NCBI GenBank assembly: GCA_948144175.1
Contig: CANXME010002275.1
Coordinates: forward strand, 5,953,001 to 6,017,000
Reading direction: 5' to 3'
DNA from: Closterium sp. NIES-65
Lineage: Eukaryota; Streptophyta; Zygnematophyceae; Desmidiales; Closteriaceae
Length of the DNA: 64,000 nucleotides
Numbering within the stretch: position 1 is the stretch's first letter; every line of letters begins with the position of its first letter. Both the position numbers and the translations under genes were made by a program. The notes below the pieces were generated by a model. The model saw only the letters and a list, made by a program, of their open reading frames with translations, ran no database searches and was not told where the DNA came from. Positions 1 through 13,465 of the stretch are shown piece after piece.

Positions 1-2413
1 GCCCTTGTTCTTGCTATTTTGCACACGCGAATCCCTTGTTCTTGCTATTTTGCACACGCTAGGCCCTTGTTCTTAAAATTTTGCACATGCTAGGCCCGTG
101 TTCTTGCTATTTTGCACACGCTAGGCCCTTGTTCTTCCAATTTTGCACACTATAGGCCCTTGTTCTTGAAATTCCGCACTCACTAGGCCCTTGTTCTTGA
201 AATTTTACACACGCTAGGCCCTTGTTCTTGCAATTTTGCACACGCTAGGCCCTTGTTCTTGCAATTTTGCACTCGCTAGGCCCTTGTTCTTGCAATTTTG
301 CACACGGTAGGCCCTTGTTCTTGCAATTTTGCACACGCTAGGCCCTTGTTCTTGCAATTTTGCACTCACTAGGCCCTTGTTCTTGCAATTTTGCACTCGC
401 TAGGCCCTTGTTCTTGCAATTTTGCACACGCTAGGCCCTTGTTCTTGCAATTTTGCACTCGCTAGGCCCATGTTCTTGCTATTTTGCACACGCTAGGTTC
501 TTGTTCTTGCTATTTTGCACACGCTAAGCTCTTGTTCTTAAAATTGTGCACATGCTAGGCCCGTGTTCTTGCTATTTTGCACACGCTAGGCCCTTGTTCT
601 TCCAATTTTGCACACGCTAGGCCCTTGTTCTTGAAACTGCGCACTCGCTAGGCCCTTGTTTTTGAAATTTTGCAAACGCTATGCTTTTGTTCTTGCAATT
701 TTGCACACGCTAGGCCCTTGTTCTTGCAATTTTAAACTCGCTAGGCCCTTGTTCTTGCAATTTTGCACACGCTAGGCCCTTGTTCTTGCAATTTTGCACA
801 CGCTAGGCTCTTGTTCTTGCAATTTTGCACTCGCTAGGCCCTTGTTCTTGGAATTTTGCACACGCTAGGCCCTTGTTCTTGAAATGTTGCACACGCTAGG
901 CCCTTCTTCTCCCTTTTTTGCACACGCTAGGCCCTTGTTCTTGCAATTTTGCACACGCTAGGCCCTTGTTCTTGCTATTTTGCACATGCTAGGCCCTTGT
1001 TCTTGCAATTTTGCACTCGCTAGGCCCATGTTCTTGCTAGTTTGCACACGCTAGGCCCTTGTTCTTGCTATTTTGCACTCGCTAGGCCCTTATTCTTGCT
1101 ATTTTGCACACACTAGGCCCTTTTTCTTGCAATTTTGCACTCGCTAGGCCCTTGTTCTTCCTATTTTGCACTCGCTAGGCCCTTGTTCTTGCAATTTTGC
1201 ACACACTAGGCCCTTGTTCTTGCTATTTTGCACACGCTAGGCCCTTGTTCTTAAAAATTTGCACATGCTAGGCCCATGTTCTTGCTATTTTGCACACGCT
1301 AGGCCCTTGTTCTTCCAATTTTGCACACGCTAGGCCCTTGTTCTTGAACTTGCGCACTCACTAGGCCCTTGTTCATGAAATTTTGCGCACGCTTTGCTCT
1401 TGTTCTTGCAATTTTGCACACGCTAGGCCCTTGTTCTTGCAATTTTGCACTCGCTAGGCCCTTGTTCTTGCAATTTTGCACACGCTAGGCACTTGTTCTT
1501 CCAATTTTGCACTCGCTAGGCCCTTGTTCTTGCAACTTTGCACACGATAGGCCCTTGTTCTCGCTATTTTGCACACACTAGGCCCTTGTTCTTGCTATTT
1601 TGCACATGATAGGCCCTTGTTCTTCCAGTTTTGCACACACTAGGCCCTTGTTCTTGAAATTTTGCACACGCTAGGCCCTTGTTCTTGCACTTTTGAACAC
1701 GCTAGGCACTTGTTTTTCCAATTTTGCAGTCGCCAGGCCCTTGTTCTTGCAATTTTGAACACACTAGGCCCTTGTTCTTCTAATTTTGCACATGCTAGAC
1801 CCTTGTTCTTGCTATTGTGCACACGTTGGGCCCTTGTTCCTCCAATTCTGCACTCGCTAGGCCCTTGTTCTTGAAATGTTGCACACGCTAGGCCCTTGTT
1901 CTTGCAATTTTGCGCACGCTAGGCCCTTGTTCTTCCAATTTTGCACATGTAGGCCCTTGTTCCTGAAATTTTGCACATGCTTGGCCCTTGTTCTTGAAAT
2001 TTTGCACGTGCTTGGCCCTTGTTCTTGCAATTTTTCACACGCTAGGCCCTTGTTTTTGCTATTTTGCACAGACTAGGCCCTTGTTCTCGCTATTTTGCAC
2101 ACGCTAGGCCCTTGTTCTGGAAATTTTGCACACGCTAGGCCCTTGTTCTTGCTATTTTGCACATGCTAGGCCCTTGTTCTTCCAGTTTTGCACACGCTAG
2201 GCCCTTGTTCTTGAAATTTTGCACTCGCTAGGTCCTTGTTCTTGAACTTTTGCACACGCTAGGCCCTTGTTCTTGCAGTTTTGCACACACTAGGCACTTT
2301 TTCTTCCAATTTTGCATTCGCTAGGCCCTTGTTCTCAAAATTTTGCACACGCTAGGCCCTTGTTCTTGCAATTTTGCACTCGCTAGGCCCTTGTTCTTGA
2401 AATTTTGCACACG

Positions 2414-2626
2414 CTAGGCCCTTGTCCTTGCTATTTTGCACACGCTAGGCCCTTGTTCTTCCAATTTTGCACATGCTAGGCCCTTGTTCTTGAAATTTTG
2501 CACATGCTTGGCCCTTGTTCTTGAAATTTGCACGTGCTTGGCCCTTGTTCTTGCAACTTTGCACACGCTAGGCCCTTGTTGTTGCAATTTTGCACTCGCT
2601 AGGCCCTTGTTCTTGCAATTTTGCAC
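2414..2626 (+). repeat. Marker block with a 30-bp monomer (1 of 9)
   Basis: This block of about seven monomers contains TTGAAATTTGCACGTG, which lacks one T of the usual four and makes a 30-bp monomer. A GCAACTTTG monomer and a TTGTTGTTGCAATT monomer follow it. The same ordered block occurs at 5,172-5,384, 5,636-5,848, 10,502-10,714, 11,524-11,736, 34,057-34,269, 37,993-38,205, 38,457-38,669 and 43,848-44,060, only in domains A and A'. Because of the one-base loss the reading phase shifts, so the block gives a 70-codon open stretch on the minus strand; I regard that as a by-product. The block is a good tracer for amplification history. Confidence 0.85.
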
Positions 2627-4909
2627 ACGCTAGGCCCTTGTTCTTCCAATTTTGCACACACTAGGCCCTTTTTCTTGCTATTTTGCTCACGCTAGGCCCT
2701 TGTTCTTGAAATTTTGCACACGCTAGGCCCTTGTTCTTGCTATTTTGCACATGCTAGGCCCTTGTTCTTCCAGTTTTGCACACGCTAGGCTCTTGTTCTT
2801 GCTATTTTGCACACGCTAGGCCCTTGTTCTTGCTATTTTGCACACGCTAGGCCCTTGTTCTTGAAATTGTGCACACGCTAGGCCCTTGTTCTTGCTATTT
2901 TGCACACGCTAGGCCCTTGTTCTTCCAGTTTTGCACACGCTAGGCCCTTGTTCTTGAAATTTTGCACACGCTAGGTCCTTGTTCTTGAAACTTTGCACAC
3001 GCTAGGCCCTTGTTCTTGCACTTTTGCACACGCTACGCACTTGTTCTTCCAATTTTGCACTCGCCAGGCCCTTGTTCTTGAAATTTTGCACACACAAGGC
3101 CCTTGTTCTTCCAATTTTGCACAGGCTAGGCCCTTGTTCTTGCTATTTTGCACACGCTATGCCCTTGTTCCTCCAATTCTGCACTCGCTAGGCCCTTGTT
3201 CTTGAAATGTTGCGCACGCTATGCCCTTGTTCTTCCAATTTTGCACATGCTATGCCCTTGTTCCTGAAATTTTGCACATGCTTGGCCCTTGTTCTTGAAA
3301 TTTTGCACATGCTTGGCCCTTGTTCTTGCAATTTTGCACATGTTAGGCCCTTGTTTTTACTATTTTGCACACACTAGGCCCTTGTTTTTGCCATTTTGCA
3401 CACGCTAGGCCCCTGTTCTTGAACTTTTGCACACGCTAGGCCCTTGGTCTTGCTATTTTGCACATGCTAGGCCCTTGTTCTTCCAATTTTGCACTCGTTA
3501 GGCCCTTGTTCTCAAAATTTTGCACACGCTAGGCCCTTGATCTTGCAATTTCGCACACGCTAGGCCCTTGTTCTTCCAATTTTGCACTCGCTAGGCCCTT
3601 GTTCTTGCAATTTTGCACACGCTAGGCCCTTGTTCTTGCAATTTTGCACACGCTAGGCCCTTGTTCTTGCAGTTTTGTACTCGCTTGGCCCTTGTTCTTG
3701 AAACTTTGCACACGCTAGGCCCTTGTTCTTGCTATTTTGCACACGCTAGGCCCTTGTTCTTCTAATTTTGCACATGCTAGGCCCTTTTTCTTGAAATTTT
3801 GCACATGCTTGGCCCTTGTTCTTAAAATTGTGCACGTGCTTGGCCCTTGTTCTTGCAATTTTGCACCCGCTAGTCCTTTGTTGTTGCAATTTTGCACTCG
3901 CTAGGCCCTTGTTCTTGCATTTTTGCACACGCTAGGCCCTTGTTCTTCCAATTTTGCGCACACTAGGCCCTTGTTCTTGCTATTTTGCACACGCTAGGCC
4001 CTTGTTCTTCTAATTTTGCACATGCTAGGCCCTTGTTCTTGCTATTGTGCACACGTTGGGCCCTTGTTCCTCCAATTCTGCACTCGCTAGGCCCTTGTTC
4101 TTGAAATGTTGCACACGCTAGGCCCTTGTTCTTGCAATTTTGCGCACGCTAGGCCCTTGTTCTTCCAATTTTGCACATGCTAGGCCCTTGTTCCTGAAAT
4201 TTTGCACATGCTTGGCCCTTGTTCTTGAAATTTTGCACGTGCTTGGCCCTTGTTCTTGCAATTTTTCACACGCTAGGCCCTTGTTTTTGCTATTTTGCAC
4301 ACACTAGGCCCTTGTTCTTGTTATTTTGCACACGCTAGGCCCTTGTTCTGGAAATTTTGCACACACTAGGCCCTTGTTTTTGCTATTTTGCACATGCTAG
4401 GCCCTTGTTCTTCCAGTTTTGCACACGCTAGGCCCTTGTTCTTGCAGTTTTGCACACACTAGGCACTAGTTCTTCAAATTTTGCACTCGCTAGGCCCTTG
4501 TTCTCGCAATTTTGCACACGCTAGGCCCTTGTTCTTCTAGTTTTGCACTCGCTAGGACCTTGTTCTTGCAATTTCGCACACGCTAAGCCCTTGTTCTTGC
4601 AATTTTGCACACGCTAGGCCCTTGTTCTTGCAGTTTTGCACACACTAGGTACTTGTTCTTCAAATTTTGCACTCGCTAGGCCCTTGTTCTCGCAATTTTG
4701 CACACGCTAGGCCCTTGTTCTTCTAGTTTTGCACTCGCTAGGACCTTGTTCTTGCAATTTCGCACACACTAAGCCCTTGTTCTTGCAATTTCGCACACAC
4801 TAAGCCCTTGTTCTTGCAATTTTGCACACGCTAGGCACTTGTTCTTCCAATTTTGCACTCGCTAGGCACTTGTTCTTGCAATTTTGCACACGCTAGGCCC
4901 TTGTTCTTG

Positions 4910-5840
4910 CAATTTTGCACACGCTAGGCCCTTGTTCTTGCTATTTTGCACACGCTAGGCCCTTGTTCTTCCAATATTGCACTCGCTAGGCCCTTGTTCT
5001 TGCAATTGTGCACACGCTAGGCCCTTGTTCTTCCAATTTTGCACTCGCTAGGCCCTTGTTCTTGCAATTTTGCACACGCTAGGCTCTTGTTCTTGCAAAT
5101 TTGCACACGCTAGGCCCTTGCTCTTGAAATTTTGCACTCGCTAGGCCCTTGTTCTTGAAATTTTGCACACGCTAGGCCCTTGTCCTTGCTATTTTGCACG
5201 CGCTAGGCCCTTGTTCTTCCAATTTTGCACATGCTAGGCCCTTGTTCTTGAAATTTTGCACATGCTTGGCCCTTGTTCTTGAAATTTGCACGTGCTTGGC
5301 CCTTGTTCTTGCAACTTTGCACACGCTAGGCCCTTGTTGTTTCAATTTTGCACTCGCTACGCCCTTGTTCTTGCAATTTTGCACACGCTAGGCCCTTGTT
5401 CTTGCTATTTTGCACACGCTAGGCCCTTGTTCTTCCAATTTTGCACTCGCTAGGCCCTTGTTCTTGCAATTGTGCACACGCTAGGCCCTTGTTCTTCCAA
5501 TTTTGTACTCGCTAGGCCCTTGTTCTTGCAATTTTGCACACGCTAGGCTCTTGTTCTTGCAATTTTGCACACGCTAGGCCCTTGCTCTTGAAATTTTGCA
5601 CTCGCTAGGCCCTTGTTCTTGAAATTTTGCACACGCTAGGCCCTTGTCCTTGCTATTTTGCACACGCTAGGCCCTTGTTCTTCCAATTTTGCACATGCTA
5701 GGCCCTTGTTCTTGAAATTTTGCACATGCTTGGCCCTTGTTCTTGAAATTTGCACGTGCTTGGCCCTTGTTCTTGCAACTTTGCACACGCTAGGCCCTTG
5801 TTGTTGCAATTTTGCACTCGTTAGGCACTTGTTCTTGCAA
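4910..5840 (+). repeat. 464-bp tandem pair in domain A
   Basis: Two copies of a unit of 15 monomers (14 of 31 bp and one of 30 bp, 464 bp in all) lie side by side, each holding the 30-bp marker monomer (blocks at 5,172 and 5,636). The same pair with the same 464-bp spacing is found in domain A' (blocks at 37,993 and 38,457). The pair therefore arose before the A/A' duplication. Outer limits are approximate because neighbouring monomers are alike. Confidence 0.8.
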
Positions 5841-6809
5841 TTTTGCACACGCTAGGCCCTTGTTCTTCTAATTTTGCACACACTAGGCCCTTGTTCTTGC
5901 TATTTTGCACACGCTAGGCCCTTGTTCTTGAAATTTTGCACACGCTAGGCCCTTGTTCTTGCTATTTTGAACATGCTAGGCCCTTGTTCTTCCAGTTTTG
6001 CACACGCTAGGCCTTTGTTCTTGCAATTTTGCACACGCTAGGCCCTTGTTCTTCCAATTTTGCACTCGCTAGGCCCTTGTTCTTGCTATTTTGCACACGC
6101 TAGGCCCTTGTTCTTGCTATTTTGCACACGCTAGGCCCTTGTTCTTGAAATTTTGCACACGCTAGGCCCTTGTTCTTGCAATTTTGCACTCGCTAGGCCC
6201 TTGTTCTTGAAATTTTGCACACGCTAGGCCCTTGTTCTTGAAATTTTGCACACGCTAGGCACTTGTTCTTCCTATTTTGCACTTGCTAGGCCCTTGTTCT
6301 TGAAAGTTTGCACACGCTAGGCCCTTGTTCTTGAAATTTTGCACATGCTAGGCCGTTGTTCTTGCTTTATTGCACACGCTAGGCCCTTTTTCTTCCAATT
6401 TTGCACATGCTAGGCCCTTGTTCTTGAAATTTTGCACATGCTTGGCCCTTGTTCTTGAAATTTTGCACGTGCTTGGCCCTTGTTCTTGCAATTTTGCACA
6501 CGCTAGGCCCTTGTTCTTGCAAGTTTGCACTTGCTAGGCCCTTGTTCTTGCAATTTTGCACACGCTAAGCCCTTGTTCTTCCAATTTTGTACTCGCTACG
6601 CCCTTATTCTTGCAATTTTGCACAAGATAGGCCCTTGTTCTTGCTATTTTGCACACACTAGGCCCTTGTTCTTGCTATTTTGCACACGCTAGGCCCTTGT
6701 TCATGAAATTTTGCACACGCTAAGCCCTTGTTCTTGCTATGTTGCACATGCTAGGCCCTTGTTCTTCCAGTTTTGCAAACGCTAGGCCCTTGTTCTTGAA
6801 ATTTTGCAC

Positions 6810-7987
6810 TCGCTAGGTCCTTGTTCTTGAAATTTTGCACACGCTAGGCCCTTGTTCTTGCACATTTGCACACGCTAGGCTCTTGTTCTTCCAATTTTGC
6901 ACATGCCAGGCCCTTGTTCTTGAAATTTTGCACACACAAGGCCCTTGTTCTTCCAATTTTGCACATGCTAGGCCCTTGTTCTTGCTATTTTGCACACGCT
7001 AGGCCCTTGTTCCTCCAATTCTGCACTCGCTAGGCCCTTGTTCTTGAAATGTTGCACACGCTAGGCCCTTGTTCTTGCAATTTTGCGCACACTAGGCCCT
7101 TGTTCTTTCAATTTTGCACATGCTATGCCCTTGTTCCTGAAATTTTGCACATGCTTGGCCCTTGTTCTTGAAATTTTACACATGCTTGGCCCTTGTTCTT
7201 GCAATTTTGCACACGCTAGGCCCTTGTTTTTGCTATTTTGCACACACTAGGCCCTTGATCTTGCTATTTTGCACACGCTAGGCCCCTGTTCTTGAAATGT
7301 TGCACACGCTAGGCCCTTGGTCTTGCTATTTTGCACATGCTAGGCCCTTGTTCTTCCAGTTTTGCACACGCTAGGCCCTTGTTCTTGAAATTTTGCACTC
7401 GCTAGGTCCTTGTTCTGGAAATTTTGCACACGCTAGGCCCTTGTTCTTGCACTTTTGCACACGCTAGGCTCTTGTTCTTCCAATTTTGCACATGCCAGGC
7501 CCTTGTTCTTGAAATTTTGCACACACAAGGCCCTTCTTCTTCCAATTTTGCACATGCTAGGCCCTTGTTCTTGCTATTTTGCACACCCTAGGCCCTTGTT
7601 CCTCCAATTCTGCACTCGCTAGGCCCTTGTTCTTGAAATGTTGCACACGCTAGGCCCTTGTTCTTGCAATTTTGCGCACGCTAGGCCCTTGTTCTTTCAA
7701 TTTTGCACATGCTATGCCCTTGTTCCTGAAATTTTGCACATGCTTGGCCCTTGTTCTTGAAATTTTACACATGCTTGGCCCTTGTTCTTGCAATTTTGCA
7801 CACGCTAGGCCCTTGTTTTTGCTATTTTGCACACACTAGGCCCTTGATCTTGCTATTTTGCACACGCTAGGCCCCTGTTCTTGAAATGTTGCACACGCTA
7901 GGCCCTTGGTCTTGCTATTTTGCACATGCTAGGCCCTTGTTCTTCCAGTTTTGCACACGCTAGGCCCTTGTTCTTGAAATTTTGCAC
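6810..7987 (+). repeat. 589-bp tandem pair (19 monomers)
   Basis: A 19-monomer unit is repeated once, at about 6,810-7,398 and 7,399-7,987. Shared markers in order are a GGTCCTTGTTCT monomer, CACACACAAGGCCC, CTCCAATTCTGC, GCACATGCTATGCCC, and a GGCCCCTGTTC plus CCTTGGTCTTG pair. The copies differ at only a few positions by eye. A corresponding single segment lies near 39,665-40,250 in A', so this pair probably formed after the A/A' split. Confidence 0.8.
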
Positions 7988-10214
7988 TCGCTAGGTGCTT
8001 GTTCTTGAACTTTTGCACACGCTAGGCCCTTGTTCTTGCCATTTTGCACACGCTAGGCCCTTGTTCTTCCAATTTTGCACATGCTAGGCCCTTGTTCTTG
8101 AAATTTTGCTCTAGCTAGGCCCTTGTTCTTGAAATTCTGCACGTGCTTGGCCCTTGTTCTTGCAATTTTGCACACGCTAGGCCCTTGTTGTTGCAATTTT
8201 GCACTCGCTAGGCCCTTGTTCTTGCAATTTTGCACACGCTAGGCCCTTGTTCTTCCAATTTTGCACACACTAGGCCCTTGTTCTTGCTATTTTGCACACG
8301 CTAGGCCCTTGTTTTTGAAAATTTGCACATGCTAGGCCCTTGTTCTTGCTATTTTGCACATGCTAGGCCCTTGTTCTTCCAGTTTTGCACACGCTAGGCC
8401 CTTGTTCTTGAAATTTTGCACTCGCTAGGTCCTTGTTCTTGAAATTTTGCACACGCTAGGCCCTTGTTCTTGCACTTTTGCACACGCTAGGCAATTGTTC
8501 TTCCAATTTTGCACTTGCTAGGCCCTTGTTCTTGAAATTTTGCACACACTAGGCCCTTGTTGTTACAATTTTGCACACGCTATGCCCTTGTTCTTGCAAT
8601 TTTGCACACCCTAGGCCCTTGTTCTTTAAATTTTGCACTCGCTAGGCCCTTGTTCTTGAAATTTTGCACACATTAGGCCCTTGTTCTTGCTATTTTGCAC
8701 ATGCTAGGCCCTTGTTCTTCCAGTTTTGCACACCCTAGGCCCTTGTTTTTAAAATTTTGCACTCGCTAGGCTCTCGTTCTTGAAATTTTGCACTCGCTAG
8801 GCCCTTGTTCTTGAAATTTTGCACATGCTAGGCCCTTGTTCTTCCAATTTTGCACACGCTAGGCCCTTGTTCTTCCAAGTTTGCACACGCTAGGCCCTTG
8901 TTCTTGCAATTTTGCCCATGACAGGCCCTTGTTCTTGAAATTTTGCACACGCTAGGCCCTTGTTCTTGCAATTTTGCACACGCTAGGCCCTTGTTCTTCC
9001 AATTTTGCACTCGCTAGGCCCTTGTTCTTGCAATTTTGCACACGCTAGGCCCTTGTTCTCGCTATTTTGCACACGCTAGGCCCTTGTTCTTGAAATTTTG
9101 CACATGCTAGGCCCTTGTTCTTGCTATTTTGACACGCTAGGCCCTTGTTCTTCCAATTCTGCACACGCTAGGCCCTTGTTCTTGAAATTTTGCACTCGCT
9201 AGGCCCTTGTTCTTGAAATTTTTGCACACGCTAGGCCCCTGTTCTTGCTATTTTGCACACGCTAGGACCTTGTTCTTGCAATTTTGCACTCGCAAGGCCC
9301 TTGTTCTTGAAATTTTGCACACGCTAGGCCCTTGTTCTTGCAATTTTGCACACGCTAGGCACTTGTTCTTCCAATTTTGCACTTGCTAGGCCCTTGTTCT
9401 TGAAATTTTGCACACGCTAGGCCCTTGTTCTTGCGATTTTGCGCACGCTAGGCCCTTGTTCTTCCAATTTTGCACATGCTAGGCCCTTGTTCCTGAAATT
9501 TTGCACGTGCTTGGCCCTTGTTCTTGAAATTTTGCACGTGCTTGGCCCTTGTTCTTCCAAATTTGTTCACACTAGGCCCTTGTTCTTGCTATTTTGAACA
9601 CACTAGGCCCTTGTTCTTCTAATTTTGCACATGCTAGGCCCTTGTTCTTGCTATCGCGCACAGGTTGGGCCCTTGTTCCTCCAATTCTGCACTCGCTAGG
9701 CCCTTGTTCTTGAAATGTTGCACACGCTAGGCCCTTGTTCTTGCAATTTTGCGCACGCTAGGCCCTTGTTCTTCCAATTTTGCACATGCTAGGCCCTTGT
9801 TCCTGAAATTTTGCACATGCTTGGCCCTTGTTTTTGAAATTTTGCACGTGTTTGGCCCTTGTTCTTGCAATTTTGCACACGCTAGGCCCTTGTTTTTGCT
9901 ATTTTGCACACACTAGGCCCTTGTTCTTGTTATTTTGCACACGCTAGGCCCTTGTTCTTGAAATTTTGCACACGCTAGGCCCTTTTTCTTGCTATTTTGC
10001 ACATGCCAGGCCCTTGTTCTTCCAGTTTTGCACACGCTAGGCCCTTGTTCTTGAAATTTTGCACTCGCTAGGTCCTTGTTCTTGAACTTTTGCACACGCT
10101 AGGCCCTTGTTCTTGCAGTTTTGCACACACTAGGCACTTGTTCTTCAAATTTTGCACTCGCTAGGCCCTTGTTCTCGCAATTTTGCACACGCTAGGCCCT
10201 TGTTTTTCCAATTT

Positions 10215-11940
10215 TGCACTCGCTAGGCCCTTGTTCTTGCAATTTTGCACACGCTAGGCCCTTGTTCTTGCTATTTTGCACACGCTAGGCCCTTTTTCTT
10301 CCAATTTTGCACTCGCTAGGCCCTTGTTCTTGCAATTGTGCACATGCTAGGCCCTTGTTCTTCCAATTTTGCACTCGCTAGGCCCTTGTTCTTTCAATTT
10401 TGCACACGCTAGGCTCTTGTTCTTGCAATTTTGCACACGCTAGGCCCTTGCTCTTGAAATTTTGCACTAGCTAGGCCCTTGTTCTTGAAATTTTGCACAC
10501 GCTAGGCCCTTGTCCTTGCAATTTTGCTTACGCTAGGCCCTTGTTCTTCCAATTTTGCACATGCTAGGCCCTTGTTCTTGAAATTTTGCACATGCTTGGC
10601 CCTTGTTCTTGAAATTTGCACGTGCTTGGCCCTTGTTCTTGCAACTTTGCACATGCTAGGCCCTTGTTGTTGCAATTTTGCACTCGCTAGGCCCTTGTTC
10701 TTGCAATTTTGCACACGCTAGGCCCTTTTTCTTCCAATTTTGCACACACTAGGCCCTTGTTCTTGCTATTTTGCACACGCTAGGCCCTTGTTCCTGAAAT
10801 TTTGCACACGCTAGGCCCTTGTTCTTGCTATTTTGAACATGCTAGGCCCTTATTCTTCCAGTTTTGCACACGCTAGGCCCTTGTTCTTGCAATTTTGCAC
10901 ACGCTAGGCCCTTGTTCTTGCAGTTTTGCACACACTAGGCACTTGTTCTTCCAATTTTGCACTCGCTAGGCCCTTGTTCTTGCAATTTTGCACACGCTAG
11001 GCCCTTGTTCTTGCTATTTTGCACACGCTAGGCCCTTTTTCTTCCAATTTTGCACTCGCTAGGCCCTTGTTCTTGCAATTGTGCACATGCTAGGCCCTTG
11101 TTCTTCCAATTTTGCACTCGCTAGGCCCTTGTTCTTTCAATTTTGCACACGCTAGGCTCTTGTTCTTGCAATTTTGCACACGCTAGGCCCTTGTTCTTGC
11201 AGTTTTGCACACACTAGGCACTTGTTCTTCCAATTTTGCACTCGCTAGGCCCTTGTTCTTGCAATTTTGCACACGCTAGGCCCTTGTTCTTGCTATTTTG
11301 CACACGCTAGGCCCTTTTTCTTCCAATTTTGCACTCGCTAGGCCCTTGTTCTTGCAATTGTGCACATGCTAGGCCCTTGTTCTTCCAATTTTGCACTCGC
11401 TAGGCCCTTGTTCTTTCAATTTTGCACACGCTAGGCTCTTGTTCTTGCAATTTTGCACACGCTAGGCCCTTGCTCTTGAAATTTTGCACTAGCTAGGCCC
11501 TTGTTCTTGGAATTTTGCACACGCTAGGCCCTTGTCCTTGCAATTTTGCTTACGCTAGGCCCTTGTTCTTCCAATTTTGCACATGCTAGGCCCTTGTTCT
11601 TGAAATTTTGCACATGCTTGGCCCTTGTTCTTGAAATTTGCACGTGCTTGGCCCTTGTTCTTGCAACTTTGCACATGCTAGGCCCTTGTTGTTGCAATTT
11701 TGCACTCGCTAGGCCCTTGTTCTTGCAATTTTGCACACGCTAGGCCCTTTTTCTTCCAATTTTGCACACACTAGGCCCTTGTTCTTGCTATTTTGCACAC
11801 GCTAGGCCCTTGTTCCTGAAATTTTGCACACGCTAGGCCCTTGTTCTTGCTATTTTGAACATGCTAGGCCCTTATTCTTCCAGTTTTGCACACGCTAGGC
11901 CCTTGTTCTTGCAATTTTGCACACGCTAGGCCCTTGTTCT
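10215..11940 (+). repeat. 1,022-bp duplication with a nested 279-bp unit
   Basis: The stretch at about 10,215-10,917 reappears at about 11,237-11,939, offset 1,022 bp (32 monomers of 31 bp plus one of 30 bp). Between them a nine-monomer unit (279 bp) is doubled: the marker CTTTTTCTTCCAATTTTGC starts at 10,292, 11,035 and 11,314. The copies look nearly identical, even sharing uncommon variants such as TTTTGCTTACGC and the 30-bp monomer. A single copy exists in A' (block 43,848-44,060), so the extra copy is specific to A. Confidence 0.85.
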
Positions 11941-12721
11941 TCCAATTTTGCACTCGCTAGGCCCTTGTTCTTGCAATTTTGCACACGCTAGGCCCTTATT
12001 CTTGCTAATTTGCACATGCTAGGCCCTTGTTCTTGCTATTTTGCACACGCTAGGCCCTTGTTCTTGAAATTTTGCACACGCTAGGCCCTTGTTCTTGCAA
12101 TTTTGCACATGCTAGGCCCTTGTTCTTGAAATTTTGCACACGCTAGGCCCTTGTTCTTGAAATTTTGCACACGCTAGGCACTTGTTCTTCCTATTTTGCA
12201 CTTGCTAGGCCCTTGTTCTTGAAAGTTTGCACACGCTAGGCCCTTGTTCTTGAAAGTTTGCACATGCTAGGCCCTTGTTCTTGCTATATTGCACACGCTA
12301 GGCCCTTTTTCTTCCAATTTTGCACATGCTAGGCCCTTGTTCTTGAAATTTTGCACATGCTTGGCCCTTGTTCTTGAAATTTTGCACGTGCTTGGCCCTT
12401 GTTCTTGCAATTTTGCACACACTAGGCCCTTGTTCTTGCAATTTTGCACTTGCTAGGCCCTTGTTCTTGCAATTTTGCACACGCTAAGCCCTTGTTCTTC
12501 CAATTTTGCACTCGCTAGGCCCTTATTCTTGCAATTTTGCACACGATAGGCCCTTGTTCTTGCTATTTTGCACACACTAGGCCCTTGTTCTTGCTATTTT
12601 GCACACGCTAGGCCCTTGTTCATGAAATTTTGCACACGCTAGGCCCTTGTTCTTGCTATTTTGCACATGCTAGGCCCTTGTTCTTCCAGTTTTGCAAACG
12701 CTAGGCCCTTGTTCTTGAAAT

Positions 12722-13465
12722 TTTGCACTCGCTAGGTCCTTGTTCTTGAAATTTTGCACACGCTAGGCCCTTGTTCTTGCACTTTTGCACACGCTAGGCT
12801 CTTGTTCTTCCAATTTTGCACTCGCCAGGCCCTTGTTCTTGAAATTTTGCACACACAAGGCCCTTGTTCTTCTAATTTTGCACATAGTAGGCCCTTGTTC
12901 TTGCTATTTTGCACACGCTAGGCCCTTGTTCCTCCAATTCTGCACTCGCTAGGCCCTTGTTCTTGAAATGTTGCACACGCTTGGCCCTTGTTCTTGCAAT
13001 TTTGTGCACGCTAGGCCCTTGTTCTTTCAATTTTGCACATGCTATGCCCTTGTTCCTGAAATTTTGCACATGCTTGGCCCTTGTTCTTGAAATTTTGCAC
13101 TCGCTAGGTCCTTGTTCTTGAAATTTTGCACACGCTAGGCCCTTGTTCTTGCACTTTTGCACACGCTAGGCTCTTGTTCTTCCAATTTTGCACTCGCCAG
13201 GCCCTTGTTCTTGAAATTTTGCACACACAAGGCCCTTGTTCTTCCAATTTTGCACATGCTAGGCCCTTGTTCTTGCTATTTTGCACACGCTAGGCCCTTG
13301 TTCCTCCAATTCTGCACTCGCTAGGCCCTTGTTCTTGAAATGATGCACACGCTAGGCCCTTGTTCTTGCAATTTTGCGCACGCTAGGCCCTTGTTCTTTC
13401 AATTTTGCACATGCTATGCCCTTGTTCCTGAAATTTTGCACATGCTTGGCCCTTGTTCTTGAAAT
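12722..13465 (+). repeat. 372-bp tandem pair (12 monomers)
   Basis: A 12-monomer unit is doubled at about 12,722-13,093 and 13,094-13,465. Both copies show GGTCCTTGTTCTTG, GCACTTTTGCACACG, GGCTCTTGTTCTTCC, CACACACAAGGCCC, CTCCAATTCTGC and GCACATGCTATGCCC in order. The unit is a shortened relative of the 19-monomer unit at 6,810-7,987. Limits are approximate. Confidence 0.7.
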
